Shown: positions 37,336-49,900, numbered from the stretch's first letter. The stretch: 64,000 nucleotides of DNA from Paramecium octaurelia (GCA_905182995.1 CAJJDP010000028.1:348006-412005), one strand, 5' to 3'. Translations and numbers: made by a program. Notes: generated from the letters alone by a model not told the origin.

Positions 37336-38800
37336 ATGTATGTTGGAATGCATAGTGATTCTAGTAGCTAAGAAGATGCAAGAAGTTCTAGGATATATAA
37401 ATATTGAGATGAAAAATCATTGGAAAATTTAGAGATAATTTTTTTAAAGGATAATTTTGGAACTACTATATCAAAAATAAAAATGACAAGAGGGTTTCAT
37501 GAGGATTAGTAGTTTAAAAAAGAATTTTTATAAATAGTTGATGCTCATGGGGGAGAGAATTGTAGACATTGGACAAAAGTTGCAAGAGTGTACTTCGAAA
37601 CGACAGGGATCCAAGTGAACTAAACATACAAGTTAAGGAAGAGATGGGAAACATTGACTGGATACAAGGAGAATCTGAGCGAGGAGTAAACAAAGGTTCT
37701 GTATGAAACAGGGATTAAATGCAGAGGAAACAACAAAGGAGGTTTGCAGAGTTTTACATAGTAGACAGGAGTTAGGTATATAGAGTGATAGATAATTTAG
37801 AATGTATTTAGGAAGATACACAAAAACAATATCGAAGTGGTTGAGAGGAGCGATAAAACTATTTTAGGAGATGTACATTCACGATAAAAAGACAAGATAT
37901 AGAAGGTTGGACGAGGATAATTATCGTTTATCCTATGTGTCTATTCACATAATGTTGAGAGCTGTAGATGTGAATGATATTGGAGATGATCCAATATTCT
38001 AGGAATTGAAATAATGTGCTGTGAAATTGGAGTAATTGTTATTGTTGCATGCTAAAATTCACAAGGAGTTCGATAAGAGGGAGAACTATGAGAATTATGA
38101 CACTTACAAGAACTTCTTAAAGCGATGGCAATTCAGGAGAATTATGTTTTTTTTGGATTATGTTAATGAGTTGAAATAGATTAGTATAAGTTATTATAAG
38201 GAGTTGGTAATATTGGCTCATCCTTTATTGAAGAAATCGATAGAATTGAATAAGAAGACTGAAATCTATTAGAAGATTATTTTAGAATCCGATTGGCAAT
38301 CGAAATATCAATTGTATAACTTATGTCAAGCATTACAGGAGAATTAAGAATATTCTATGTTGATTAAGAAGGCTGCAAAGAAATAGAAGGATTAACCTGA
38401 GAAAGAGGTACAAGAGAGTGTATAGGATGTGGAATAGAATGTTTAGAATGATCATGTGTTACAGGGATATGATGTGGTTTCTAAGTCAGTCCATAAGGTA
38501 TGCAATAAAATGGCACATGCAAGGATAACGCCAACTGAAAAATAAAAGTTAAGAACATTTCGTGGACATTATGTGAGACCTGGTCAAATCAAGTCGAAGG
38601 GATGGACTACGATATTGTTTGACCATGACTTGCCTTCAAGTTAGGATGAAAAAGAAATAGAGGATTAGCAGAATCTTAGTAATTTGGATATGAAAGAACT
38701 ATCTAGAATCTACAATAGCAATTTTGATAAGGATATTGGAAAATTGTAGGGGAAATACAGAGAAAAAAAATAGAAGAAAAATAAACCATACGCATTTTGA
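37336..38800 (+). CDS. Myb/SANT-like protein, 471 aa
   Basis: Starts MYVGMHSDSSSQEDAR. A 24-nt intron (GTTCTA...TTGAG near 37384) removes an in-frame TGA, a 25-nt GTATAT...TAG intron lies near 37770, and the frame then closes exactly at TGA 38798. Residues about 40-100 (FKKEFLQIVDAHGGENCRHW, TKVARVYFE) have the spaced aromatic residues of a SANT or Myb-type helix bundle. The rest is helical and ends in a Lys-rich tail (GKYREKKQKKNKPY). It is possibly a chromatin or DNA-binding protein. The 3' part is duplicated at 39711-40223. Confidence 0.65.
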
Positions 38801-39709
38801 GAATATGTTAAGAATTCATTTTATATAAAAAATTAATATTTTATGATTGATTTTAGTTATCTGCGACCTCCAGCTGATGTGTATTAAATCAAACATGATC
38901 GTAATTTAAGATCTCTTATCCATTAGCATTCTATATTAAGCATGGAGAAGGGAAGAATCACGTTAGAAAAATATTCTTTCACCAAGAATTTGATGATTAT
39001 GAAAAACAAAAAATAAAGGAGTTGGTGGCGAGTATCCAATAACACAAATTAGCATTGCCTCCTGAGTAATATCATTTTAAAGCTTTAGTTGGTGCCAAGA
39101 GTTGACTCTCAAATATTGTTATTCAGGAGGCTTTGAAATCAGCAAATGCATTCAGAGGTTACAAAAACATTTGGAGTGGATAAATGACGACAATTATCAG
39201 GTCCTGTCTCCAGAGGCTGAATAATATTTGGTTTCAATTAATAAATATTCAATTTAGAAACAAGGCTACATCTATCAATTTGGAAGAGATCACCAATACC
39301 GACCTGTTGTTTATATTTAATTGCATATGATTTCGAAAAACAAACTTCACGTACCCACTCTTTTAAATGCAGCAACAGCTATTGGGAACATAGTAACCAA
39401 GTTTATGTATACTCGTGGTTACGTTGAAAATTGGATAGTCATATTGGATAGTGGTGGTAGTGGATTATTTGATTTCCCATTCTCCACTCTCAGTATGATC
39501 AACGAATTCTTTTCAATAAACTACACTAGTTCATTGCATAAGATGTTTATTTTGAACCCTTCCTTCTTCTTCAACTCCTCCTGGAAATTAATTGAAAGTA
39601 GTTTCAAATCCTATACATAGAAATCATCCACCCTGAGACTGCTGCCAAAATCAATTTCCTCAAAGCTTCAGATTTCTACAAATTGCAAGAATTAATTCCA
39701 GCCGAAGAG
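38288..39709. repeat. Left copy of a 1422-bp direct repeat before a single N
   Basis: 38288-39709 matches 39711-41132 (offset 1423), separated by the N at 39710. It carries the end of the Myb-like gene and most of the second Sec14 gene. Confidence 0.85.
38843..39709 (+). CDS. Duplicate, truncated copy of the second Sec14 gene
   Basis: Identical in reading to 40266-41132, but cut at the N just before the closing KYGG motif. Assembly copy. Confidence 0.75.
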
Positions 39710-39710
39710 N

Positions 39711-40223
39711 TCCGATTGGCAATCGAAATATCAATTGTATAACTTATGTCAAGCATTACAGGAGAATTAAGAATATTCTATGTTGATTAAGAAGGCTGCA
39801 AAGAAATAGAAGGATTAACCTGAGAAAGAGGTACAAGAGAGTGTATAGGATGTGGAATAGAATGTTTAGAATGATCATGTGTTACAGGGATATGATGTGG
39901 TTTCTAAGTCAGTCCATAAGGTATGCAATAAAATGGCACATGCAAGGATAACGCCAACTGAAAAATAAAAGTTAAGAACATTTCGTGGACATTATGTGAG
40001 ACCTGGTCAAATCAAGTCGAAGGGATGGACTACGATATTGTTTGACCATGACTTGCCTTCAAGTTAGGATGAAAAAGAAATAGAGGATTAGCAGAATCTT
40101 AGTAATTTGGATATGAAAGAACTATCTAGAATCTACAATAGCAATTTTGATAAGGATATTGGAAAATTGTAGGGGAAATACAGAGAAAAAAAATAGAAGA
40201 AAAATAAACCATACGCATTTTGA
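39711..40223 (+). CDS. Duplicate 3' fragment of the Myb-like gene
   Basis: Same C-terminal coding part and stop as 38288-38800. Assembly copy. Confidence 0.75.
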
Positions 40224-40265
40224 GAATATGTTAAGAATTCATTTTATATAAAAAATTAATATTTT

Positions 40266-41437
40266 ATGATTGATTTTAGTTATCTGCGACCTCCAGCTGA
40301 TGTGTATTAAATCAAACATGATCGTAATTTAAGATCTCTTATCCATTAGCATTCTATATTAAGCATGGAGAAGGGAAGAATCACGTTAGAAAAATATTCT
40401 TTCACCAAGAATTTGATGATTATGAAAAACAAAAAATAAAGGAGTTGGTGGCGAGTATCCAATAACACAAATTAGCATTGCCTCCTGAGTAATATCATTT
40501 TAAAGCTTTAGTTGGTGCCAAGAGTTGACTCTCAAATATTGTTATTCAGGAGGCTTTGAAATCAGCAAATGCATTCAGAGGTTACAAAAACATTTGGAGT
40601 GGATAAATGACGACAATTATCAGGTCCTGTCTCCAGAGGCTGAATAATATTTGGTTTCAATTAATAAATATTCAATTTAGAAACAAGGCTACATCTATCA
40701 ATTTGGAAGAGATCACCAATACCGACCTGTTGTTTATATTTAATTGCATATGATTTCGAAAAACAAACTTCACGTACCCACTCTTTTAAATGCAGCAACA
40801 GCTATTGGGAACATAGTAACCAAGTTTATGTATACTCGTGGTTACGTTGAAAATTGGATAGTCATATTGGATAGTGGTGGTAGTGGATTATTTGATTTCC
40901 CATTCTCCACTCTCAGTATGATCAACGAATTCTTTTCAATAAACTACACTAGTTCATTGCATAAGATGTTTATTTTGAACCCTTCCTTCTTCTTCAACTC
41001 CTCCTGGAAATTAATTGAAAGTAGTTTCAAATCCTATACATAGAAATCATCCACCCTGAGACTGCTGCCAAAATCAATTTCCTCAAAGCTTCAGATTTCT
41101 ACAAATTGCAAGAATTAATTCCAGCCGAAGAGATCGAAATCAAATATGGAGGACAACATCCGAATCTAGTCAATTTCTGGCCTCCCATTAACACTAAGGC
41201 TTAAAACAATTAACCTAACGATGAGTTCTAATACAATTAAAGACCACAAACTCTTACGAAACGTACTTAAAGTGTTAAAGAATCTGAATATTTTAGTATT
41301 GATAATAATTCCAAAGAGTTTTATAATAATTCTAAAATGAAAGGTAATCTATTATTAAAGTAGAATATCGGATACACGAACAGTTTCAAGAAATTGATTA
41401 ATAAAACTCAAAATGTTGTTCTTGTAAAATAATGTGA
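40266..41437 (+). CDS. Sec14-like protein with CaaX-type C-terminus
   Basis: About 347 aa after five small introns (32, 26, 27, 23 and 17-20 nt). It has the CRAL-TRIO N-terminal helices (KRGFEISKCIQRLQKHLEW), the lipid-binding strands (QYRPVVYIQLHMIS, WIVILDSGGSGLFDFP) and the closing KYGGQHPNLVNFWPP. The last residues are CCSCKIM. The final four, CKIM, fit a prenylation (CaaX) box, and the Cys before it could be palmitoylated, so it is probably membrane-tethered. It is a second PI/lipid-transfer candidate besides the one at 7089-8194, and the two sequences differ clearly. Earlier exons also occur in the truncated copy at 38843. Confidence 0.88.
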
Positions 41438-41471
41438 AACAAAATAATTTTTTTATTATATTAAATATTCA

Positions 41472-42436
41472 ATGGATAGAGATCTTATTAAAGGAAATAA
41501 AATATGCTATAATTATGAAAAAGAACGATTAAGATAAATTCATAAACACAATCTATAGATAGCACATCCTTTAAGTATATTACTTAAAAACAATTAACAG
41601 TTAGAACTTAAATGGAAAGGTTATCATAAAACTAAAATAAGAAACTCTAATTATAAGAAGAGAGATTTACTGAAATTGAAAGGGAAAATCGTATCTTACT
41701 AGAGAAGATTCAAAATATCATGAGTACTATTCCAATCTATGTCTAGATAATGAACGCAAAAGAGCCTCCTCCAATTGGTAGAACAATAATATGACAGCCT
41801 CTAATTTTAATTAATCTTAATCAGTCAATAGGAAGTAATCACTCAATAAGGAGAAGAGGAAAAAAGAGTTGGTCAGAATTACCATCGAAAATTAAAGATT
41901 AATGAATAGACTGGTTACCAAAAAACCAAATTACAATACCAAAATTATTTTGAAGCAAACCTCAAAATAATAATAGTTAGCTCAACAGATAGCTGAATAC
42001 CCACTCAAAAGGTCTAGAATCCAAAGTTCCAATAGACAAAAGAGTGTAGATCTCTCAAGTATATATCATCCATCATTAAAGAGAGTAGTTTTATGGGTTT
42101 TTTGCCAACATAGACAAATTTTACTCCAAACAATTAACAGTAGAGAAAAATTGTGCTTTATAAATAAAATAAAAAAATAGACGATAAATTGTATTACATT
42201 GAAGTTTTCTATGAAGATGAGTAACATAACAATATATATATATTAGTTTATTTAAAATTACAGTTGACGATGAATAATCCCCAAACACGAAGGTTTTTGA
42301 AATGCCTTAAGAAGATGGCTAAATGGTTTTGAGGGAGATATATAATAATAATATATTACAGTTAGTAGATGCTATAAGTGTTGACAACAACATTCATTTA
42401 GCAGGATTGGAATAATTTGAACAATCTTAATAATGA
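41472..42436 (+). CDS. CFAP97-domain (Hemingway-like) ciliary protein
   Basis: 288 aa after four introns (20, 23, 29 and 26 nt) that together give an exact frame. The CFAP97/KIAA1430 pattern is visible: QLQEERFTEIERENRILLEK, then KKELVRITIENQRLMNRL, then KKPNY. In animals the family is linked to cilium and sperm-tail function. A Ser/Asn-rich middle and an acidic tail (ITVDDEQSPNTKVFEM) follow. It starts 35 bp after the Sec14 stop on the same strand. The very tight intron-exon structure makes naive frames misleading here. Confidence 0.8.
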
Positions 42437-42730
42437 TCTATCTATAATTTTTGATAATATCATATCTAATTCTACCAAAATGATTATTCAATAATAATAA
42501 TTACTTTTGATTTCTGCAAATAAGTTAATAGGTAGATAATTTGTTATATAATAATATTTTTATCCCTAATTGATATAATTCTCAACTTATGATCAAAGTT
42601 CCTTGATGAAAATCTTTTTAATTGAATATTGAAAGCTATTTAAATATTATATATTCTATCAATATATTTTTATTAGATAATAATAAATAAATAGAATTTG
42701 TAATTTTTTATTAAATACAGAATAAGTAAA

Positions 42731-43061
42731 ATGAGGGTAGTCTTGTTCATTAGGTTTTTTATATTAATAATAAATTTCAATGAGGTAACAGGATCAAACT
42801 GAGGATCAAGTGACTCAGAAACTTTGCGTAAATGCACGATAGCACTCTGAATGCAAATACCAAAATATTGAATCTAAGTGTCAATATACATAATACTGAT
42901 AAGTGTAAGATAGAAATATTTGTAAAAACATTCCTAAAATTGATAAATTTCCAAAGACATTAAGTGTTTTGTAAGACTTACGCATTGCACCTGTAATTCC
43001 TGATGCATAATATATGCATTAGAATAGAATGTTAATGCAAAAGCATAGGATTATCATTTGA
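42731..43061 (+). CDS. Possible small secreted Cys-containing protein, 95 aa
   Basis: ATG 42731 opens with a signal-peptide-like stretch (MRVVLFIRFFILIINFNE). Introns of 19 nt (near 42783) and 24 nt (near 42888) remove in-frame TGA and leave about 95 codons with several Cys. It would end 6 bp before the stop of the convergent minus gene, which is tight but possible in a compact ciliate genome. There are few independent signs that it is real. Confidence 0.4.
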
Positions 43062-43067
43062 TGGATA

Positions 43068-43509
43068 TCAGCCAAAGGCACTTTATTGTAAATTAGAGCT
43101 AGCTTATGTAAATTCTGAAAGACTTACTAGTTTTTCAATTCTATCCTAATTAATCCAAACCATAGAATCAAAGATGATTTCCACAATCATTTACACACAC
43201 ATAAAAACCAGAAACACTCTCGAATGTGTTAAATAAGTGTCTAAAACTTCATCAACCAATTCAGGTAAATCCTAAGGGTTGATGTAAAATGCCAGTTCAT
43301 CATCTCCAAACACTGGTAACATGATTTATTGCGGCTCTTAGATTAACTTCTCATTTTATACTATTGATTCATTTTTCATTGGACAAACTAAAATAAACAT
43401 GCTTTAAACTATATGCATAGGATCCATCCTGGTTCACCAATACAGCACCTCTAGATGATCTCAATGTTGTGACTGTCCCTCCTAACGATCGCCTCTCAGA
43501 CTTCTCCAT
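43068..43509 (-). CDS. Small protein, 137 aa, unknown function
   Basis: ATG 43509 to TGA 43068 with one 28-nt intron (GTTTGT...TAG near 43370) giving an exact frame. The N-terminus (RRSLGGTVTTLRSSRGAVLV) and the middle (MLPVFGDDELAFYINPQDLP) look like a compact alpha/beta domain. A roadblock- or profilin-type fold is conceivable, but I cannot confirm either. Confidence 0.55.
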
Positions 43510-44104
43510 TCAATAAAACGGATTTAATGTAATATTATAATAATAAAATAATTCAAGTTTACAGCCCTAGAGAGTTAGATGTGCATATACAAATCAATGT
43601 GTGTATATCTACTTTATTTATATATTCTGACTCATCCAATTAATATTAGTTTTATAAACAATTGTTAATGTAATTTCGTCCAGTTGTTTGAATATCAATC
43701 AAAGTTCTCTCTAGAATTATTTGAGGTAATCTCAAACTAAACAACAGCACTAATTATTTTATGCAACTTTCAATTGTTCTATGTTCTCTAAAACAAATTT
43801 GGATTTAATATTGATGTATACAAAGTTTTACATCTGCTAATAAACAAATAAGTAGTATATCACAACTTTAAGAATATTTAATAATGCAAGGCAATCCAAC
43901 TTAGTAAATAGTTTTATCAAAACTACTTAATATCAACATCAATGAATTGAAATGTAATTATTTTTTCATGAATTATTAGGCAAGTTCATTTTATGTATTA
44001 ATCCAATTATAAAATAATTAATAATCAATTTATGAACTAGATCAACTTAGTAATATTAAATAATTCGCAAACAACTATAATTTAATAATAAATTAAAAAA
44101 AAAA
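43510..44104. other. Intergenic, AT-rich, divergent promoters
   Basis: About 600 bp between divergently transcribed genes. No coding or RNA feature was recognised. Confidence 0.5.
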
Positions 44105-45313
44105 ATGATAAGAACTGATTCTTTAGTTAATAAGACAAATTGCCTAAGTATATTTCTAATCATTTGTGTTTTTATTGCTCTCACTCCTCCATAAAAAACG
44201 ATTAATAATAACAGCTTCGAAATTTTTGAAGTCGAAGTGGATGATTTCGAAATTAATTACTTTTTAGAGTAAGATATAGTTTACAATGACACCGATTAAT
44301 TTGGGCTAGAAACTGTTCAAAATTGGTTGCCAATCCAATCCGAGTTAGCTCAACTTAATTTAGCTTTAGATTATTTTTCTAGGTTAAATTTAGACAAACT
44401 AATTAAATAACACAATGAATTCTAGGTCTAAGTAGATAAATGTCTCTAATTGTCTTTGAATTAAGATCTCGAAAACTTTCTAAATAAATTTAATTCCACT
44501 ATCAATAATGATAGTTAAATAGCTGATTATATGAGCAATTTGTTGAATAAAAGAAATCATCTACATGAATTCTATATGGAAAAGAAGAATGATTTGGAGA
44601 ATCTCAACAATGAGGAGAGAATGTTAAAATCATTAATTATAGAATATCAAATCAATGAATAAGATTCCACTTTTTTATAGAAGAAGATTATCAATTTAAA
44701 AAAGTTGAAGTAAACTATTGAGGAATAAAATAAAGAATTAGAAAATCTGAATGAAAAGATCAATTAACAAAAATCACTTGGAGAAGAAGAAGACTTAAGT
44801 GAGTATTATAAGAAGGATCAAGATCAAGCAAAAAAGCTTAGACAATTATTTAAGCCAGCTGGTACAAAATCAGTGGAAATACATAACGAAAAATTGTATG
44901 ATCTAGTCAATGTGCTAGATTAAAATATCAAATAGTATTCAAGTCCAACAGAGGTATACTTCAATGGCTTGAATTTTTCTCCAGAATTGAGAAGGAATGC
45001 TTTGGAGGAACTCTAACTTCAATATTCAAGGTTGTAGAGTAAATTTGAATAGCAATTGAAAAATTAAGAAGATTTAGAACGAGAAATTGAAGAACTTGAA
45101 AGATAGAAAAAAGGAAAGGAGAAGAGATATGCTGATGTTTTGAATAAATTAGAGATGGTCAGAAATGCTTAGAGGATTGTAGAAAAAGATTACGACATTG
45201 TGAAGCTATAGATAGAAGAGATTACTAAAGAAATCAAGAATATTATGCCAATAAATAATATTGAGAATAATCAAAGATTGAATGTACAGTAATAATATAA
45301 ATGTAATTAATGA
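44105..45313 (+). CDS. Membrane-anchored or secreted coiled-coil protein, 402 aa
   Basis: A single exon from ATG 44105 to TGA 45311-45313. A hydrophobic segment at residues about 14-30 (CLSIFLIICVFIALTPP) is a signal peptide or anchor. The remainder is acidic and almost entirely coiled coil with few Cys. Secreted coiled-coil proteins with an acidic N-terminal part recall trichocyst matrix proteins, but diagnostic TMP motifs are not evident, so that is only one option. Confidence 0.7.
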
Positions 45314-45652
45314 TTTTATTATTAAATAGAATATATTTATGAGCATTTAGATTAGGATCAGAAGTGCGTTGAAAAATGTGTTTAATATGATTCATTAAAT
45401 TAATAATTTTATATGGGAAGATATAAATAATCTTTGTTTTTGATACAAAGACATTTTTAAGAATTGGATAAACTTTTCAATGAATTCAAAATATGAAAAA
45501 CTTTATACAAAGGTGTTTGATTTCATAACAATTTATATATTATCTAATTATAAATCTTTACTTAAAAGTCATTATTCCAACTATTATCCTCCATAAATTA
45601 ATTTGATATGCAAATAATGTTTTTGTATAATTAATTTATTAAATAATTTATT
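45314..45652. other. Intergenic upstream of NIP7
   Basis: AT-rich spacer with nothing recognised. Confidence 0.45.
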
Positions 45653-46257
45653 ATGAGGTAATTAAATGAAGAAGAAACCAAAATATTTTTTGAAAAATTG
45701 GGAGAATATATTGGAGCAAATATTAAATTATTAATTGAAAATGAAGAGGATCCTCATGTTTTTAGATTGATCAAGAATAAAGTATATTATATGTCTTTGT
45801 AAATTGCAAATTGGGCAACCAATGTTGGAAAAGACGAATTACTACAGTATATAAATTAAATTAATCTAAGTGTTGGAACATACTTTGGGAAATTTACAAA
45901 AACAAAAAAATTTAGATTGAACATCACTTGTTTAGAGATTTTGGCCAAATATGCTAAACATAAGGTCTGGTTAAAACCTAGTGGAGAACAATCTTATCTC
46001 TATGGAAATCATGTAATTAAGGGTAATTTAATAAATTATCTTCGTTTATAGCACATTTAGCAAAAATGTCTGAAAATATTCCCTAGTATGCTAATGTTAT
46101 CTTATTCTCCTTGTAAGAGAATCCTTTAGGTTTTGGTGTAGCTTCAAGATCAACGTTGTAATGCAAAGATTTAGATCCAACTGCTGTTGTGGTATTTAAT
46201 CAAGCAGATTTGGGAGAATATTTAAGATCAGAAGATGATAAAAATGTTGAAAAATGA
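45653..46257 (+). CDS. NIP7: 60S ribosome biogenesis protein NIP7
   Basis: 191 aa with one 29-nt intron (GTAATT...TAG near 46022). It matches NIP7 along its whole length: [20 protein letters not shown] at the start, CFGKFTK-type [36 protein letters not shown], then the PUA-domain end [17 protein letters not shown] and [17 protein letters not shown]7 binds pre-rRNA and is needed for 27S/60S maturation in the nucleolus. Length is close to the usual 180 aa. It is a good anchor gene for code 6, because several in-frame TAA/TAG fall inside the conserved fold. Confidence 0.96.
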
Positions 46258-46424
46258 TGATTACTATAAGTATTTTAGTTTTGTAAATAGAAATTATACG
46301 AACTTTATATTTAAATGGCTATATTAATGTAGGTTAGTATGTATAATTGATAGATAGATAGATTTATTCAATAAAATTTAATATTAAAAATATCTGTTAA
46401 CAATCTTTGTTATTATATTTGTCA

Positions 46425-46802
46425 ATGTCCACAAAAGTTAGAATTTCTAAAAGAGGATAATAATACTTCGTTTCATAAAAAGAGAACTACACTCCATTTT
46501 CAAATCTATCACTATGTCCAAAACCCATCATTGCATTAGCTTAATCCTCTTACGATCCAAACTTAATTGAATAGACTCTGAACTAGCTCAAAATACCTTC
46601 ATAATAAAAACATGATTCTCATTTGAACAGAATGAAATAGATAGCTGATAAATAGGAATTTTATGTTCATGGTTAAGTTAGTTCATACAGTCAAATTGAA
46701 ACTATTGGATAATTTAGTGATCATTCATATTATGATTAATTAGAAGCCAACCAAACAAAAAATTAATAGAATTACTTTGAAGACTCTTATTAATTATTTT
46801 GA
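46425..46802 (+). CDS. Small Gln/Ser-rich protein, 125 aa
   Basis: ATG 46425 (MSTKVRISKRGQQYFVSQKE) to TGA 46800-46802, no intron. Polar and Tyr-rich with no membrane helix. No family recognised. It sits between NIP7 and the HTH-like gene on the same strand. Confidence 0.5.
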
Positions 46803-46929
46803 CATACTTTTTATAATACTATATATATTTTATCATAATCAGGATTATAGAATATTTATCAAAAATTTTCTTTATTACTTTAATATAAATTAATTAATTA
46901 TGTAATAAAGTTAAAGAAAATTCTAGGCT

Positions 46930-47499
46930 ATGTTTAAAAGAGTAAAAGAGCGTTCAGTTTAAATGGCAGTAGAAAAAGTAGAAGAATGGAGACATCTTTT
47001 TGCAAATGGCAAAGTGGATAACTAAGGAAAACTTAAAAAGCTAACACTTTAATAGGCAGCAGAAGAAGTAGGAATTCCTAAAAAAACCTTAGAAGATTAT
47101 TACCAATTGATAAAGTATTGAATAACATAAATATTTAGAAAAGCAAAAGAAATCTAGCCAATTGAATAGTTATATGATCAAAAAATGGGATACTTAAGGT
47201 AACTCATAAAATAGAGTTAAAATTTTAAATAAAATGCAATAGAAATAGAAACTGAGGAATAAAAATAAGTTTATTCTGATGATAATGATGACATACCATA
47301 TCAAAATTAATAAACAGAATTAGATTACGAAGATTACTTTAACCTTGAGAATGAATATAATTATGATCAGAATTCTCTCGTAATGATGGTTCAAACTAGA
47401 CCTTAAATAACTATGATTCATCCAAAGAAATCTGACCCTTGGGAAAATGAAACATTAAGTTGTGATTCTGGTTAAGAAACTGATGATGAAGATTTCTGA
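46930..47499 (+). CDS. HTH-like protein, 181 aa
   Basis: ATG 46930, one 24-nt intron (GTATTG...TAG near 47117), TGA 47497-47499, exact frame. Residues 10-65 look like a helix-turn-helix: AVEKVEEWRHLFANGK, then LTLQQAAEEVGIPKKTLEDY, in which AAEEVGIPKKTLEDY is a classic recognition pair. An acidic Asp/Tyr-rich C-terminal half could be a regulatory or activation region. It is plausibly DNA-binding. Confidence 0.65.
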
Positions 47500-47584
47500 A
47501 CTCTTTGATTTAAAAGACTTATATATATATAAATTATAATTAAATAAAATTATCAATAAAAAGTAAACAGACAACAATTTACAC

Positions 47585-48075
47585 TCAAACTTCACTATAC
47601 ATATTACTTTGCAAGACCAATAGCTTCTTACCGTTCATAATGATATTTAACAACTCAAATAATCTCATATCGTTGTCTAATTTCTATGTTTTGATTTTTC
47701 CTATTAGCATTGATAAATAAGGGTCTTACAATTCTAAAAATTCATGATGAACTACTTACAAATTTTAGTAAGTCCATAGAAATGACTCGACAAACTCTTA
47801 GTTAATTGTTTAATTTTTGAAAAACAGGACAATTTAGATATGTTGAACGCAAACTCATATTCTTGATCTGGCTTCAACACGATAATTGATAAATTACTTT
47901 AATCATCCTATGATATAGCTTTATGTTGAATACAATATATTTTTATGAACATTTCTATATCCTCTCCCAAATCTTCTATTAGAGTAAATTCATTCCTATG
48001 TATTGATTGGGACTAATGATTGATATTTAACATACTCTTGAATATATGTGATTCGATGGATTTAACTCGATTCAT
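47585..48075 (-). CDS. Uncharacterised protein, 154 aa, 5' end uncertain
   Basis: From ATG 48075 (MNRVKSIESHIFKSM) to TGA 47585 with one 26-nt intron (GTAAGT...TAG near 47750), exact frame. Content is ordinary globular (FTLIEDLGEDIEMFIKIYC, LSIIVLKPDQEYEFAFNISK). Protein-like sequence in the same frame continues upstream to about 48140 (LLEGIVQFQHKLWF) and is then blocked by a TGA, so an upstream exon or a sequence error is likely. Confidence 0.55.
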
Positions 48076-48815
48076 AAACCAAAGTTTATGCTAAAATTGA
48101 ACTATTCCTTCTAGTAGTTAAATCAAAACTTTTCTATTTCAATAAACTAGTTTTGTCTGTATCCGTATCATCGTGTCTCGATAATGATTATACTTTTTTT
48201 AGTATTGAATAATCCTTAAAACTCTTTGACTTTCCAGATTTCCCCAGTTAGTGCATTTTTATGAATTTATTTATTTATTGTAAAATTATAAACTACGTAA
48301 TTGTCTATTATTCATCTCAAATAAGAGTGATACTTCAATTCTTAAAGATTACAAACTAAATTTGGCTATTTTTGATATTAATTTGAATAAAACCTTTAAG
48401 TAAGTAATCAGATTAAAGTAGTTTTAATTACTTAAAGGTGAACTCAATTGATTATCATATATTTAATCTATAATTCAGATATAAACTTAATTGATGAGAA
48501 TCAATAAATTTAGAAAAATGTAATTATCATCGTTCTTTTTATTTTGATAGAAAGATGTTGAAAAAATAGAATGTAATTTTTTTATGACAACGATCTATAT
48601 TTTTCTGTATTGAAAATAATTCTAAAAGGTTTAAAGGTCTTAGATTGATGAAAGATTTGATTCAAAAATAGAAGACTAAAATGATGCTTTTATTATTTAA
48701 TTGAATAAAATTATGTTTTAAATTGATGGAATAACATAGTACTCAATCTAAAGGTAGAATATCATTAAAATTGCATAATTTAAATTTTAATTAACTTTAT
48801 TAAATTAATCATCAT
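48076..48815. other. Intergenic, with possible missed exon at the left edge
   Basis: Bases up to about 48140 may be an upstream exon of the minus gene. The remainder is AT-rich and featureless. Confidence 0.4.
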
Positions 48816-49900
48816 ATGAAAAGAAGCATTGCTTCTGTTAAGGACTTAGCTGATTATTTTAACGTGGCAATTTAACACAGAGCCAACAATACAATTGTGG
48901 CTGGGTAGTATGTTGCTAGAAAAGTAATGAAATTATAACTTATATGATAAGGTTTCAATCGTGTCCTTATTCATGTAAACGACAAAAGGGAGGGATAAGA
49001 TTTGTTGTTTGATTTAGTATTTAGCAGATTTATACGAAGCTTGCATTAAATTTTCAAATATTCCTGAAATTTAAGCAGCATCCTCTGATATGTTTTCTAA
49101 AAAAATAGCATCTCGAATTAGAGAGTCTATGAAAAATGGAAGAAAGATTTTCAAATTCTTAAAATTCTTTGATTCCATTAGATGTTTGAGCAACATCCAT
49201 GCTAAAAATAAACCAAAATATTATAAAATCACAACCTCTATTATGCATGTATGCAATTTCTTTTATTACATAATGGATCACATTATTTGGGGGATTAACA
49301 TTGGTGTTCTGAAGTAAGAAATTTAAATAAATTCATAGTGAAATTGTTTCTTTGAAAGCTAAATCAACCATAAAAGGATATAAAGACTCATTCTCATTAG
49401 CAAAAGCTTTGTTAAAACTACTAAAATCATTTTTTGATTATAAGATTATTTATGATAAGGAAATGGAATTAGTCAAAGAAATCAAGGAAATACCAGATAA
49501 ACTGATATAAGAAGATGCAATTGCAGTTTAATGTGCTAACAGTTTAATAAATAGTAGATAAAAAAGAAGAATCAAATAACTTAATTTTATAGTTACATCG
49601 CTTAGAATAGTGATGTTATTAAGAAGATTAAAATTGTTTGGATTAAATAAAAAGATCAGCAAAATATTTTATTCCTGTAGTGGTTTAACTATCACTTTAA
49701 TAAACATAATGGTTTAATTGATCAATAATAATGATTTAATTAATCAAAAATTAGAGAAGAATGAAAAGGAGAAAGATAAAGAAAAAGAGAAGAAGCTTGC
49801 AAGAGTGAATTCTTTCATTCCTTAAAATCACCAATTAAAGAAAGTAAAGTCAGAATTAGAAAGAGTCTTAGGAGAAGACTCAGAAAATGAAGGAGATTGA
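48816..49900 (+). CDS. PEX11-like peroxisomal membrane protein
   Basis: 343 aa, introns of 28 nt (GTAATG...AAG near 48924) and 25 nt (GTAAGA...TAG near 49315), exact frame. The PEX11 signature is visible near residue 40: TTKGRDKICCLIQYLADLY, followed by amphipathic helices and a hydrophobic region ending YYIMDHIIWGINIG, which matches the membrane-proximal part of PEX11. PEX11 proteins bend and elongate peroxisomal membranes during division. The C-terminus is extended by a Lys/Glu-rich tail (EKEKDKEKEKKLARV) not seen in typical family members. Confidence 0.85.
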
